Source of the DNA: Nocardioides panaciterrulae
Lineage (GTDB): Bacteria; Actinomycetota; Actinomycetes; Propionibacteriales; Nocardioidaceae
Assembly (NCBI RefSeq): GCF_013409645.1
Contig: NZ_JACCBG010000001.1
Span: forward strand, 2,788,001 to 2,852,000
Length of the DNA stretch: 64,000 nucleotides
Reading direction: 5' to 3'
Part shown: piece after piece, positions 8,874 to 17,976 of the stretch
Position numbering within the stretch: position 1 is the first letter of the stretch
Layout of the letters: every line of letters begins with the position of its first letter
Notes under the pieces: model-generated
Databases searched by the model: none
Told to the model about the DNA's origin: nothing
The model's input: the letters and a program-made list of their open reading frames with translations, nothing else
Translations under genes and position numbers: made by a program

Positions 8874-9901
8874 CAGTACCGCCGGGGGTCGGTGACCAGC
8901 ACCTGCTGGAGGGCCTCGAACTCCTCGACGCACTTGCCTGCGCCGTGGGCGACCGAGGTGAGCGGGTGCTCGGCCACGTGCACCGGCATCCCGGTCTCGT
9001 GGCGCAGCCGCTCGTCGAGGCCGCGCAGCAGCGCGCCGCCGCCGGTGAGCACGATGCCCCGGTCCATGATGTCGCCGGCCAGCTCGGGGGGCGTCTGGTC
9101 CAGCGTGGCGCGCACCGCGTCGACGATCGCGTGCAGCGGCTCCTCGAGCGCTTGGCGGACCTCCGCGCTGGACACCACGACCGTGCGCGGCAGGCCCGAG
9201 ACCATGTCGCGGCCGCGGATCTCGGCCTCCGGCTCGTCGGGCAGCGGGAACGCCGATCCGAGGGTCATCTTGACCTCCTCGGCGGTGCGCTCCCCGAGCA
9301 TCAGGGAGTACTCCTTCTTCATCCAGTGCACGATCGCCTGGTCCAGGTCGTCGCCGGCGGTGCGGATCGAGAGGCTGGTGACGATGCCGCCCAGCGAGAT
9401 GACGGCGACCTCGGTGGTGCCGCCACCGACGTCGACCACCATGTTGCCGGTGGCCTGGTGCACCGGCAGCCCGGCCCCGATGGCCGCGGCCATCGGCTCC
9501 TCGACGATGTAGACGCGGCGCGCGCCGGCCTGGTAGCCGGCCTCCTTGACCGCGCGCTGCTCGACCGCGGTGATGCCGCTGGGCACGCAGATGACCATCC
9601 GGGGCTTGGCGAAGTAGCGGCGCCGGTGCACCTGCTGGATGAAGAACCGCAACATCTGCTCGGTCGCCTCGAAGTCGGCGATCACGCCGTCCTTCATGGG
9701 GCGGATCGCGGTGATGTTGTCGGGGGTGCGCCCGATCATCCGCTTGGCCTCGTGGCCGACGGCGAGGATCTCGCCGGTGGTGGCGTTGAGCGCCACGACG
9801 CTGGGCTCGTCGAGCAGCACGCCCTTGCCGCGGACGTAGACGAGCGTGTTGGCGGTGCCGAGGTCAACGGCCATGTCCCGACCGATGAAGCTGTTCGCCA
9901 T
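8873..9901 (-). CDS. mreB: Actin-like cell-shape protein MreB
   Basis: A 342-residue bacterial actin that forms membrane filaments and directs lateral wall synthesis. The nucleotide-binding motifs are clear: phosphate 1 (DMAVDLGTANTLVYV), phosphate 2 (NMVVDVGGGTTEVAVIS) and the adenosine motif (IMDRGIVLTGGGALLRGL). The ATG at 9899-9901 is preceded by GAGG. It begins the mreBCD-mrdA-rodA operon, with ndk 250 bp upstream on the same strand. The gap holds GC-rich inverted repeats, including GGCCGG/CCGGCC at 10063-10082, that may separate the two transcripts. Confidence 0.96.
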   Translation of the reverse strand: MANSFIGRDMAVDLGTANTLVYVRGKGVLLDEPSVVALNATTGEILAVGHEAKRMIGRTPDNITAIRPMKDGVIADFEATEQMLRFFIQQVHRRRYFAKPRMVICVPSGITAVEQRAVKEAGYQAGARRVYIVEEPMAAAIGAGLPVHQATGNMVVDVGGGTTEVAVISLGGIVTSLSIRTAGDDLDQAIVHWMKKEYSLMLGERTAEEVKMTLGSAFPLPDEPEAEIRGRDMVSGLPRTVVVSSAEVRQALEEPLHAIVDAVRATLDQTPPELAGDIMDRGIVLTGGGALLRGLDERLRHETGMPVHVAEHPLTSVAHGAGKCVEEFEALQQVLVTDPRRY

Positions 9902-10151
9902 TGCCGTGGTGCCTCGCAAGCTGACTAGCGCTGGGTGGGGAAGTCGGGGCGCCAGGTGCTGGTGTGACGGTCCCAGGGCAAGCGTAGGAAGGCGAGGGGC
10001 CCAACCCCGGCAGGACACGCGGTCAGGGGTGAGCTCGCGGCAGGGGGGCCGGAGGATCCGGGGGCCGGCCAGGAATCCGGCCAGAAATTGGGCCCGGGAT
10101 CAGGGCCGGGACCGGGCCGGCGCGGCGCCGGGCGGCGGCCGCCGGCGAGGG

Positions 10152-10571
10152 TCAGAGGCCGGGGAACCAGATCTTGATCTCGCGCTCGGCCGACTCCGGG
10201 CTGTCGGACCCGTGCACGAGGTTCTCGCGGTTCGACAGCGACAGGTCGCCGCGGATGGTGCCGGGGGCCGCCTTGCGACCGTCTGTGGCGCCGTTGAGCG
10301 CGCGGACGACCTCGATCGCCTCGTCGCCCTCGAGCACCATCGCCACCAGCGGGCCGCTGGTCACGAACGCGCGCAGCGGCGGGTAGAAGTCGCGCTCCAC
10401 GTGCTCGGCGTAGTGCTCGTCGGCCTTGGCGGCATCGATGGTCCGCAGCTCCATCGCGACCAGGGACAGGCCCTTGGCCTCGAAGCGGCCGATCACCTCG
10501 CCCACCAGCCCGCGCCGGACGGTGTCGGGCTTGAGCAGGACGAGGGTGCGCTGGGTCGACGGCTGCGTCAT
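10152..10571 (-). CDS. ndk: Nucleoside diphosphate kinase
   Basis: A 139-residue enzyme that transfers phosphate from ATP to other nucleoside diphosphates through a phosphohistidine. The catalytic signature NLVHGSDSPESAEREI contains the active histidine, and the nucleotide-binding start TLVLLKPDTVRRGLVGEVI is intact. The ATG at 10569-10571 has TAGGGT 7 nt upstream (10579-10584), suggesting a leaderless message, and this start is preferred over an in-frame upstream codon. In related actinobacteria ndk sits directly after the DUF4233 gene; here a PNPOx/MocR pair separates them. Confidence 0.96.
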   Translation of the reverse strand: MTQPSTQRTLVLLKPDTVRRGLVGEVIGRFEAKGLSLVAMELRTIDAAKADEHYAEHVERDFYPPLRAFVTSGPLVAMVLEGDEAIEVVRALNGATDGRKAAPGTIRGDLSLSNRENLVHGSDSPESAEREIKIWFPGL

Positions 10572-10578
10572 GGCCCGC

Positions 10579-10584
10579 ACCCTA
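10579..10584 (-). promoter_or_regulatory. -10 hexamer for ndk (leaderless)
   Basis: TAGGGT on the minus strand, 7 nt before the ndk ATG. Confidence 0.55.
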
Positions 10585-11313
10585 CCGAGCGCCCGGCCGG
10601 CTCGCCGCGGGGCCTCCCGGCGCCATCCGGACGGCGCGGGCGGTCACGTCCGGCGGCACCGCGCCGCGGGCGTCCTCGTCGGGAACCGGAGCGCCCGCGA
10701 CCACCCGCAGCGGGATGTGCCCGCCCCAGGTCCCCGCCGCCACGTCCTCGGGCTCGTCCCCGGGGCCGCCGGCCCGCTCCTTGACCGAGGCCTCGTGCAG
10801 GGACACGGCGAGCACGGCGGTCGCGGCCAGCTCCTTGCGGGTGCTCGCGCGCAGCGTGGCCGAGCGCTCGGGCAGCATGTGGTCGACGACCATCGCCAGC
10901 GCCCGGTCCTTCTCGGCCGGGTCCACGACCGGACGGGCGAGCCCGATCACGACCGCGGAGCGGTAGTTCATCGAATGGTGGAACGCCGACCTGCCCACCA
11001 CCAGCCCGTCGAGCTGGGTCACGGTGACGCACACGGTGGCGGCACCCGAGGCGCGCAGCCAGCGGGCCGCCACCGACCCGTGCAGATAGAGGGTGCCGTC
11101 GCGGTCCGGGCCGGCGGGGTCGAAGGCGTACGCCGCGGACAGCACCAGCGGGTGCCCGTCGAGGACCACCCCGAGGTGGGCCACCAGCGCATCGGCGAGC
11201 AGGGCGTGCAGCGCGGCGCGGTCGACCACCGCCCGGTTGCGGCCGCGGGTCACGGTGGTGCGCGCGGTGGGCGAGAGCGGCGAGCCGCCGGTGCTGGTGC
11301 TGGTGCTGGTCAC
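10582..11313 (-). CDS. Pyridoxamine 5'-phosphate oxidase family protein
   Basis: About 243 residues of the split-barrel flavin-binding PNPOx-like superfamily. Recognisable blocks are HALLADALVAHLGVVLDGHPLVLSAAY, DGTLYLHGSVAARWL, CVTVTQLDGLVVGRSAFHHSMNYRS and the C-terminal WGGHIPLRV. It may bind FMN, F420 or heme; true vitamin B6 oxidase activity is not shown. The GTG at 11311-11313 opens with a Thr-Ser stretch encoded by a GGTGCT tandem repeat. The gene diverges from a MocR-like gene across a short region with nested palindromes. MocR regulators commonly control adjacent B6-related genes, so a regulatory link is expected. Confidence 0.8.
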   Translation of the reverse strand: MTSTSTSTGGSPLSPTARTTVTRGRNRAVVDRAALHALLADALVAHLGVVLDGHPLVLSAAYAFDPAGPDRDGTLYLHGSVAARWLRASGAATVCVTVTQLDGLVVGRSAFHHSMNYRSAVVIGLARPVVDPAEKDRALAMVVDHMLPERSATLRASTRKELAATAVLAVSLHEASVKERAGGPGDEPEDVAAGTWGGHIPLRVVAGAPVPDEDARGAVPPDVTARAVRMAPGGPAASRPGAR

Positions 11314-11325
11314 CCGCCTATCGTC

Positions 11326-11374
11326 GTCCGCGAGTGGCCCGTCGTCACGGGCCAATCAAGGCTCATTCGCGGAC
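11326..11374. promoter_or_regulatory. Nested inverted repeats between PNPOx and MocR-like genes
   Basis: An outer pair GTCCGCGA (11326-11333) and TCGCGGAC (11367-11374) encloses an inner perfect stem TGGCCCGT-CGTC-ACGGGCCA (11335-11354). It starts 13 nt upstream of the PNPOx start. This looks like an operator for the divergent pair, or an attenuator-like hairpin. Confidence 0.6.
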
Positions 11375-12432
11375 GGCCGCCCGCGGCACCCGCGGAGCCC
11401 GCGCTGCTCCCCCTCGACGCGGGCACCCCGTGGATCGACCCCCGCCACGCGGCCGGCTGGCGCCGCGCGTGGCGCGAGGTCGCCGCCGCCCGGCCGCCGC
11501 GGGGGTACGACGACCCCCGTGGCCTGCCCGAGCTGCGCCGGGCCCTGGCCGAGCGCCTCGCCCGCACCCGCGGGCTGCGGGTCGACCCGGACGAGGTGCT
11601 GGTCACCAACGGCACGACCGATGCGCTGCGCCACGTCCTGGCGGCGCTGGCTCCGGGCGATGTCGCGGTCGAGGACCCGGGCTACCGGGCGGCCGTGGAG
11701 ACGATCCGCGGCGCCGGCCGCCGCGTGCACGATCTGCCGGCCACCGAGCCGGTCACCGACCTGGCCGGCCTTGCCGCGGCGTACCTCACCCCCGCCCACC
11801 AGCACCCGCTCGGCCGGGTGATGCCCGCGCCGGACCGCCTCGCGGCCCTCGCCGCCGCCCGGGACGCGGACGCGCTGCTGCTGGAGGACGACTACGACTC
11901 CGAGTTCCGCTACGACGTGGCGCCGGTGCCGGCGCTGGCGACGCTGGACCGGGACCGGGTGGCCTACCTCGGCACGGCCTCGAAGTCGGTGGCGCCGAGC
12001 CTGCGGCTGGGGTGGCTGGTGCCCCCGCCGCGGCTGCTGGCGGCGATCGACGAGCGGCGCCGGGTCACCCACGACGCGACGCCCTGGCCGGTGCAGCGGG
12101 CGTTCGTCGCGCTGCTGCGGGAGGGCTACGTCGACAAGGTCGTCCGCACCGCCCGGCGCGTCTACGCCGAGCGGGCGCCCCGGGTGGTGGCGGCGCTCGC
12201 GCCGTACGCCGAGCTGGCCGGCACGCCCGCGGGGATGTACTCCACGTGGCTGCTGCCCGAGGCCGCGGCCCGACGGGCCCGGGACGCGGCCGCCCGGGCC
12301 GGCTTCCGGGTCAACCTGCTCTCGGACTACTGCCGCTCCGCGCGGCTGACCGGCCTGGTCGTCGGCTTCGGCGGGGTCAGCGACGCCGAGCTCGACGCGG
12401 CCCTGGCGGTGCTGGTCGGCGCGCTGCGCTGA
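11365..12432 (+). pseudogene. N-terminally truncated MocR/PdxR-type protein (aminotransferase domain only)
   Basis: About 350 residues match the fold-type I aminotransferase domain of MocR regulators: GYDDPRGLPELRRALAERLA, VTNGTTDALRHVLAALAPGD, EDPGYRAAV, LLEDDYDSEFRY and the PLP-lysine motif TASKSVAPSLRLGWLV. MocR proteins normally begin with a GntR winged helix of about 70 residues plus a linker. Here the upstream DNA is occupied by the divergent PNPOx gene, leaving no room. No in-frame ATG or GTG occurs before 11596, which is already inside the domain; the listed start is an in-frame ATT at 11365 and is only nominal. It is either a decayed regulator or an enzyme-like remnant using a non-canonical start. 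The domain itself is open to the TGA at 12430-12432. Confidence 0.65.
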
Positions 12433-12468
12433 GCCCGCGCGCCGCCGGCCTCACCGGGGGCCCGGGGC

Positions 12469-12858
12469 TCAGGCGCCGCGGCGCGCGTCGTACGCCGCGA
12501 AGGCGGCGGCGCGCTCGCGCTCGATCTTGCGCCCCAGGAAGTACGCCGTGCCCCACAGCAGGCCGAAGACCGCGCCGAGGAAGAACATCAACGGGACCAC
12601 GGTCCCCAGGGCGATCGCGGCCGCCTGGATCAGCCAGCCGACCCCGTAGGCCCACTCGGCGCGCAGCATCCCGGCCAGCACCAGGCAGGCCACCGTCAGC
12701 CCGAGCCCGACCCACAGTGCCGTGCCGAGCTCGACGCCGGTCACCGACACCATCACCGGGGTGGTGAGGCCGAGCGTGATCGCCTCGAGGCTCAGCACCG
12801 CGGCGCACATGCCGCGCCGCGGCGAGCGGGTGCGCTCGTCCCGCGGGCCGCCGCTCAC
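12469..12858 (-). CDS. DUF4233 membrane protein
   Basis: A 129-residue protein with four predicted membrane helices (for example ITLGLTTPVMVSVTGVELG and LGTVVPLMFFLGAVFGLLWG) and a short basic C-terminus. It belongs to the DUF4233 family, found next to folC in actinobacteria; its function is unknown. The GTG start at 12856-12858 overlaps the folC TGA (GTGA), so it is co-translated with folC. It converges with the MocR-like gene. Confidence 0.88.
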   Translation of the reverse strand: MSGGPRDERTRSPRRGMCAAVLSLEAITLGLTTPVMVSVTGVELGTALWVGLGLTVACLVLAGMLRAEWAYGVGWLIQAAAIALGTVVPLMFFLGAVFGLLWGTAYFLGRKIERERAAAFAAYDARRGA

Positions 12859-14243
12859 GCCTCGGCCTCCGTGCCACGCGGGCGCAGCAGCCTGCGCGCC
12901 TCGCCCACCGTCACGACCGAGCCGGTCACCAGGACCGCGCCGGAGCCCAGCGGGTCGCCGAAGGCCTCCCCGGCCTCGGCCAGCGCGGCGGCCTGGTCGA
13001 TGGCGTCGGCGAGGCGAACGGCGACCGAGACCCGGTCCTCGCCGAAGACCTCGACCGCGGCCGCGGCCAGCTCGGTCGCGGGCATCGACCGCTTGGTGGA
13101 GTTCTGGGTGCAGATCACGTGGGCCAGGTGGGGCTCGAGGGCGACCAGGAGCCCCTCGTGGTCCTTGTCGGCCATCACGCCGAGCACCCCGATGAGCGGG
13201 GAGAACGCGAAGGAGTCGTCGAGCGCGGCCCCGAGCGCCTCGGCGCCGTGCGGGTTGTGCGCGGCGTCCAGCACGATCGTGGGGCTGCGCCGGATGATCT
13301 CCAGCCGCCCGGGCGAGGTGAACTCCGCGAAGGCGGCGCGGACGATCTCCTCGTCCAGGGCCTGGGCCTGCGGGCCGCTGGCGACCAGCGCCTCGACCGC
13401 GGCCAGGGCGACGGCGGCGTTCTGCGCCTGGTGGGCGCCGTAGAGCGGCAGGAACACCTCGTCGTACCGGCCCTGGAGCCCCTGCAGCGAGACCAGCTGG
13501 CCGCCGACCGCGGGCGTGCGGGAGACGACCCCGAACTCCAGGCCCTCGCGGGCGACCGTGGCACCGACCTCGGCGGCCCGGGCGAGCAGCACCTCGGCCA
13601 CCTCCGGCGACTGCTCGGCCAGCACCACGGACGCGCCCGGCTTGATGATGCCGGCCTTCTCCTCGGCGATGGCGACCGGCGAGGAGCCGAGGTACTGCGC
13701 GTGGTCGAGCGCGATCGGCAGCACCACCGCGACGTCGCCGTCCGCCACGTTGGTCGCGTCCCACGAGCCACCCATGCCGACCTCGACCACGGCGACGTCG
13801 ACCGGCGCGTCCGCGAACGCGGCGTAGGCCATCCCGACGACCGCCTCGAAGAACGACAGCGGGTGCTCCTGGTCCTCGTCGACCAAGTGGGTGTAGGGCG
13901 CCACGTCGTTGAACGCGCGCACGAACGCCTCGTCGGTGAGCGGCTCCCCGTCGATGGAGATCCGCTCGTTCATCCGCTCGACGTGCGGGCTGGTGAACCG
14001 GCCGGTGCGCAGCTCGAGCGCGCGCAGCAGGGTGTCGATCATCCGGGACGTCGACGTCTTGCCGTTGGTGCCGGTCAGGTGGACGACGCGGTACGCCGTC
14101 TGCGGGTCGCCGAGCAGCTCGGTGAAGGCCCGGATCCGGTCCAGGGACGGCTCGAGCCGGGTCTCGGGCCACCGCGACAGCAGCGCGTCCTCGACCTCCT
14201 CGAAGGTCTCGGCGTACCGGGGGGCGGCGGGGGTCTCACTCAT
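12855..14243 (-). CDS. folC: Bifunctional dihydrofolate synthase/folylpolyglutamate synthase
   Basis: A 462-residue Mur-ligase-like enzyme that adds glutamate to dihydropteroate and to tetrahydrofolates, using ATP. The P-loop VHLTGTNGKTSTSRMI, the segment FTSPHVERMNERI, AVVEVGMGGSWDATN and the C-terminal VLDAAHNPHGAEAL are diagnostic. The ATG at 14241-14243 is preceded by TAGACT 9 nt upstream (14253-14258) and by a G-run, so it may be leaderless or weakly led. It overlaps the DUF4233 gene by four bases. In relatives valS lies directly upstream on the same strand; here valS is inverted and a GNAT gene intervenes. Confidence 0.94.
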   Translation of the reverse strand: MSETPAAPRYAETFEEVEDALLSRWPETRLEPSLDRIRAFTELLGDPQTAYRVVHLTGTNGKTSTSRMIDTLLRALELRTGRFTSPHVERMNERISIDGEPLTDEAFVRAFNDVAPYTHLVDEDQEHPLSFFEAVVGMAYAAFADAPVDVAVVEVGMGGSWDATNVADGDVAVVLPIALDHAQYLGSSPVAIAEEKAGIIKPGASVVLAEQSPEVAEVLLARAAEVGATVAREGLEFGVVSRTPAVGGQLVSLQGLQGRYDEVFLPLYGAHQAQNAAVALAAVEALVASGPQAQALDEEIVRAAFAEFTSPGRLEIIRRSPTIVLDAAHNPHGAEALGAALDDSFAFSPLIGVLGVMADKDHEGLLVALEPHLAHVICTQNSTKRSMPATELAAAAVEVFGEDRVSVAVRLADAIDQAAALAEAGEAFGDPLGSGAVLVTGSVVTVGEARRLLRPRGTEAEA

Positions 14244-14252
14244 GTCCCCCCG

Positions 14253-14258
14253 AGTCTA
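14253..14258 (-). promoter_or_regulatory. -10 hexamer for folC
   Basis: TAGACT on the minus strand, 9 nt before the ATG. Confidence 0.45.
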
Positions 14259-14330
14259 GGGGCGCGGCTGCCGACGGCCCGAACCGAGCGGCGCCCCGAC
14301 CGGGGTGACCACGGACGTGACCGCCCGGGC

Positions 14331-15242
14331 TCAGCGGATGCGGAGGTTCGCCATGTCGACGACCGGTCGGTAGCCCAGCGCCTGGTAGATCCGGTTCGAC
14401 GTCGGGTTGGCCTGGTCGGTGAACAGGCAGACCCGGGCACCCTGGTCGCGCAGCATCCGCGAGACCGCGGCGACCGCGGCGCTGGCGTACCCCCGGCCGC
14501 GGTGCCGCTTGGGCGTGTAGACGGGCCCGACCCGCGCGACACCGAAGCTCGGCTGGCTGAAGCCGGTCATGTGCACCGCCTCGCCGCCGTCCTCCCACAA
14601 CCACACGCGGCCGGCGGCGCAGCGCTCCAGCATGTCCTCGCGGGTGACGTACTCCTCCCGCTCCTCGTCCTCCGAGCGGCCGGCCTGCTCGGCCGCGTCG
14701 TCGAAGAACGCCCGGAACCAGGCCAGGCACACCTCGACGTCGTCCGGGCCGGCCACCCGCAACCGGCCGGCCACCGGCGCCGGCTCCACCAGCTCGCCGA
14801 GCTCGAAGAGCCGCGTGTGCTCCCAGACCTCCGCGGTCCGGCCCTGCAGCCGGGCCAGCTCCCCCGCCAGCGCGTGGACCGCCGGCAGCGCGCCGTTGAC
14901 GCCGCGGACCTCCTCGCCGCGCTCGCGCAACGCCCCGGCCAGGGCAACGGCGGCCGCGTCGGGCATGGGCAGCACGAAGAGCGGGTACGGCGCGAACGGC
15001 GCGGTGCGCATCGCCACGCCGGCGACCCCGCCGGCGGGGTCGCGCACCACCGCCCACCAGCGCGGGTACGACGGCGCCGGCCGCCCCTCCCGGACCTCGG
15101 CGAGGGCGCGGTGGGTGACCGTCGAGACGACCGTCGTGAGCACCGGGTCGGCGGCCAGGTGCGCCTCGGCGAGGACCAGGAACTCGGCCGGGTCCTCGGT
15201 GAGGAGCACGCGGTGCTCGACTCGCCCGGTGGCAGCGCTCAT
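14331..15242 (-). CDS. GNAT family N-acetyltransferase
   Basis: A 303-residue protein with a degenerate N-terminal half and a clear GNAT domain at the C-terminus: GPVYTPKRHRGRGYASAAVAAVSRM is the acetyl-CoA-binding motif A, and LFTDQANPTSNRIYQALGY is motif B. The substrate is unknown. Its length suggests a tandem-GNAT layout in which only the second copy keeps the cofactor site. The ATG at 15240-15242 has TACGCT 7 nt upstream (15250-15255), consistent with a leaderless transcript divergent from valS 80 bp away. Confidence 0.85.
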   Translation of the reverse strand: MSAATGRVEHRVLLTEDPAEFLVLAEAHLAADPVLTTVVSTVTHRALAEVREGRPAPSYPRWWAVVRDPAGGVAGVAMRTAPFAPYPLFVLPMPDAAAVALAGALRERGEEVRGVNGALPAVHALAGELARLQGRTAEVWEHTRLFELGELVEPAPVAGRLRVAGPDDVEVCLAWFRAFFDDAAEQAGRSEDEEREEYVTREDMLERCAAGRVWLWEDGGEAVHMTGFSQPSFGVARVGPVYTPKRHRGRGYASAAVAAVSRMLRDQGARVCLFTDQANPTSNRIYQALGYRPVVDMANLRIR

Positions 15243-15249
15243 GGGCCGC

Positions 15250-15255
15250 AGCGTA
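15250..15255 (-). promoter_or_regulatory. -10 hexamer for the GNAT gene (leaderless)
   Basis: TACGCT on the minus strand, 7 nt before the ATG at 15242. Confidence 0.5.
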
Positions 15256-15309
15256 GGTCCGTGCCGTCCCCGTGGCGCAACCGGTTTCCCCGCGTGGCGT
15301 CCCTCACCC

Positions 15310-15315
15310 TAGGAT
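15310..15315 (+). promoter_or_regulatory. -10 hexamer for valS (leaderless)
   Basis: TAGGAT, 7 nt before the valS ATG at 15323. Confidence 0.6.
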
Positions 15316-15322
15316 TTCTGCC

Positions 15323-17953
15323 ATGACCGAGACCCACCCCCAGGCCCCGAACGCGACGAGCACCGACCAGCGTGCCGCCGTCGTACCGGACAAGCCTGCG
15401 CTCGAGGGCCTCGAGGCCACCTGGAGCAAGCGGTGGAAGGACGACGACACCTACCGCTTCGACCGCAGCCAGCCGCGGGAGAACGTCTTCTCCATCGACA
15501 CCCCGCCGCCGACGGTGAGCGGCAGCCTGCACGTGGGCCACGTGTTCTCCTACACCCACACCGACCTGATCGCCCGCTACCAGCGGATGCGCGGCAAGTC
15601 CGTGTTCTACCCGATGGGCTGGGACGACAACGGCCTGCCCACCGAGCGGCGGGTGCAGAACTACTTCGGCGTCCGCTGTGACCCGAGCCTCCCCTACGAC
15701 CCCGACTTCACCCCGCCCGAGAAGCCCGACCCCAAGAAGCAGGTCCCGATCAGCCGGCCGAACTTCATCGAGCTGTGCGAGCGACTGGTCGTCGAGGACG
15801 AGCAGGTCTTCGAGTCCCTGTGGCGCACCCTCGGGCTCTCGGTGGACTGGAAGGAGCACTACACGACCATCGGGCCGAAGTCCCAGACGGTCAGCCAGCG
15901 CGCCTTTCTGCGCAACTTCGCCCGCGGGGAGGCCTACCTCCAGGAGGCGCCGACTCTCTGGGACGTCACCTTCCAGACCGCCGTGGCCCAGGCCGAGCTC
16001 GAGGCGCGGGAGTACGCCGGGGCCTACCACCGGGTCGCCTTCCACCGGCCCGACGGCTCCCCGGTCCACATCGAGACCACCCGCCCGGAGCTGATCCCCA
16101 GCGTCGTGGCGCTGATCGCCCACCCCGACGACGAGCGCTACCAGCCGCTGTTCGGGACCACGGTCACCTCGCCGGTCTTCGGCGTGGAGATCCCCGTGCT
16201 CGCCCACCCGCTCGCGGAGATGGACAAGGGCGCGGGCATCGCCATGTGCTGCACGTTCGGCGACCTGACCGACGTCACCTGGTGGCGCGAGCTGCAGCTG
16301 CCGGTCCGCACGCTGATCGGCCGCGACGGCCGGCTCTCCCGCGAGACCCCCGCATGGCTCAGCGGTGAGGCGGCCTCGGCGGCGTACCAGCAGCTAGCCG
16401 GCAAGACCGCGTTCTCCGGCCGGGAGGCGATGGTCGCGCTGCTGCGCGAGAGCGGCGACCTCGACGGCGACCCCCGGCCGACGCAGCGGATGGCGAACTT
16501 CTACGAGAAGGGCGACAAGCCGCTCGAGATCGTGGCCACCCGCCAGTGGTACATCCGCAACGGAGGCCGCGACGCCGCGCTGCGCCAGGAGATGCTGGAC
16601 CGGGGCGCGGAGATCACCTGGGTCCCGACCCACATGAAGCACCGCTACGACAACTGGGTGGGCGGCCTCAACGGCGACTGGCTGATCTCGCGCCAGCGCT
16701 TCTTCGGGATCCCGTTCCCCGTCTGGTACCCGCTCGACGCCGACGGCGAGCCCGACTACGAGCACCCGCTGATGCCGACCGAGGCCGAGCTGCCCGTCGA
16801 CCCGTCCACCGACGCCCCGCGGGGCTACACCGAGGACCAGCGCGGCAAGGCGAACGGCTTCGTGGGCGACCCGGACGTCATGGACACCTGGGCCACCTCG
16901 TCGCTGACCCCGCAGATCGCCGGCGGCTGGGAGAGCGACGACGACCTGTTCGCGCGGGTCTTCCCGATGGACCTGTGCACCCACGCCCACGAGATCATCC
17001 GCACCTGGCTGTTCTCCCGGGTCGTCCGTGCGCACTTCGAGAACGGCGTGGCGCCCTGGTCGCACGCACTGATCTCCGGCTTCGTGGTCGACCCCGACCG
17101 CAAGAAGATGTCGAAGTCGAAGGGGAACGCGATCGTCCCCGACGAGATCCTGGGCAGGTTCGGCGCCGACGCGGTGCGCTGGCGGGCGGCGATGGCCCGC
17201 CCGGGCCTCGACTCGCCGTTCGACGAGAGCCAGATGAAGGTCGGCCGGCGCCTGGCGATGAAGGTCCTCAACGCCTCGAAGTTCGTCCTCGGCGGTGTCG
17301 GCGCGACCGAGCTGCATGCCTTCGAGGTCTCCGAGCCCATCGACTGCGCCCTGCTCGGCCGGCTGGCCAACGTGATCACCAAGGCGACCGAGTCCTTCGA
17401 CGCCTACGACTACACCACCGCGCTGGAGACCGTCGAGAAGTTCTTCTGGGAGTTCTGCGACGACTACCTCGAGCTGGTCAAGGAGCGGGCGTACGCCAGC
17501 ACGGACCAGGACGGCGCGGGGGGCACCGCGACCGCGTCAGCCAGGGCCACGCTGGCCCTGGCGCTGCAGGTGCAGCTGCGCCTGCTGGCGCCGTTCCTGC
17601 CCTACGTGACCGAGGAGGTCTGGTCGTGGTGGCAGGAGGGCTCGATCCACCGGGCGGCGTGGCCGACCGAGCTCGACCTCGGCTCGGCCGCGGCGGCCGA
17701 CCCGTCGATGGTCGACGCGGTGGCGGCGGTGCTGATCGGGATCCGCGGCGCCAAGTCGAAGGCGAAGGTCTCGATGCGCGCCGAGCTGGCCCGGGTCGAG
17801 GTCCGCGGCCCCGAGGCCAAGGTGCGCGCCGCCGAGCGGGCGGCCGACGACCTGCGCAAGACCGGTCGCATCACCGGCGACCTCGTGTTCACCGCCACCG
17901 ACGACAGCGAGATCAGCGTCGAGGCCGAGCTGGCCGAGACTCCCCCGGCCTGA
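15323..17953 (+). CDS. valS: Valyl-tRNA synthetase, archaeal-like class
   Basis: An 876-residue class I synthetase that charges tRNA-Val. The HIGH-type motif is [11 protein letters not shown], the KMSKS loop is [10 protein letters not shown], and an editing (CP1) domain lies between them. The signature [19 protein letters not shown] marks the ValRS class found in archaea and some bacteria, not the GSLHMGHA...DHAGIATQ class of M. tuberculosis. The C-terminus also lacks the usual coiled-coil arm and ends in a short alpha/beta extension. The ATG at 15323 follows TAGGAT at 7 nt; an in-frame upstream start lies inside the promoter and is rejected. The gene faces away from folC, unlike the usual co-directional arrangement. 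Confidence 0.94.
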   Translation: MTETHPQAPNATSTDQRAAVVPDKPALEGLEATWSKRWKDDDTYRFDRSQPRENVFSIDTPPPTVSGSLHVGHVFSYTHTDLIARYQRMRGKSVFYPMGWDDNGLPTERRVQNYFGVRCDPSLPYDPDFTPPEKPDPKKQVPISRPNFIELCERLVVEDEQVFESLWRTLGLSVDWKEHYTTIGPKSQTVSQRAFLRNFARGEAYLQEAPTLWDVTFQTAVAQAELEAREYAGAYHRVAFHRPDGSPVHIETTRPELIPSVVALIAHPDDERYQPLFGTTVTSPVFGVEIPVLAHPLAEMDKGAGIAMCCTFGDLTDVTWWRELQLPVRTLIGRDGRLSRETPAWLSGEAASAAYQQLAGKTAFSGREAMVALLRESGDLDGDPRPTQRMANFYEKGDKPLEIVATRQWYIRNGGRDAALRQEMLDRGAEITWVPTHMKHRYDNWVGGLNGDWLISRQRFFGIPFPVWYPLDADGEPDYEHPLMPTEAELPVDPSTDAPRGYTEDQRGKANGFVGDPDVMDTWATSSLTPQIAGGWESDDDLFARVFPMDLCTHAHEIIRTWLFSRVVRAHFENGVAPWSHALISGFVVDPDRKKMSKSKGNAIVPDEILGRFGADAVRWRAAMARPGLDSPFDESQMKVGRRLAMKVLNASKFVLGGVGATELHAFEVSEPIDCALLGRLANVITKATESFDAYDYTTALETVEKFFWEFCDDYLELVKERAYASTDQDGAGGTATASARATLALALQVQLRLLAPFLPYVTEEVWSWWQEGSIHRAAWPTELDLGSAAAADPSMVDAVAAVLIGIRGAKSKAKVSMRAELARVEVRGPEAKVRAAERAADDLRKTGRITGDLVFTATDDSEISVEAELAETPPA

Positions 17954-17976
17954 TTCCCGGCTGATTCCCTGACGGT

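Noticed and set aside
11334..12767. Alternative GTG start at 11334 for the MocR-like gene
   Set aside because: It is in another frame and gives an Arg/Pro-rich sequence without the aminotransferase motifs.
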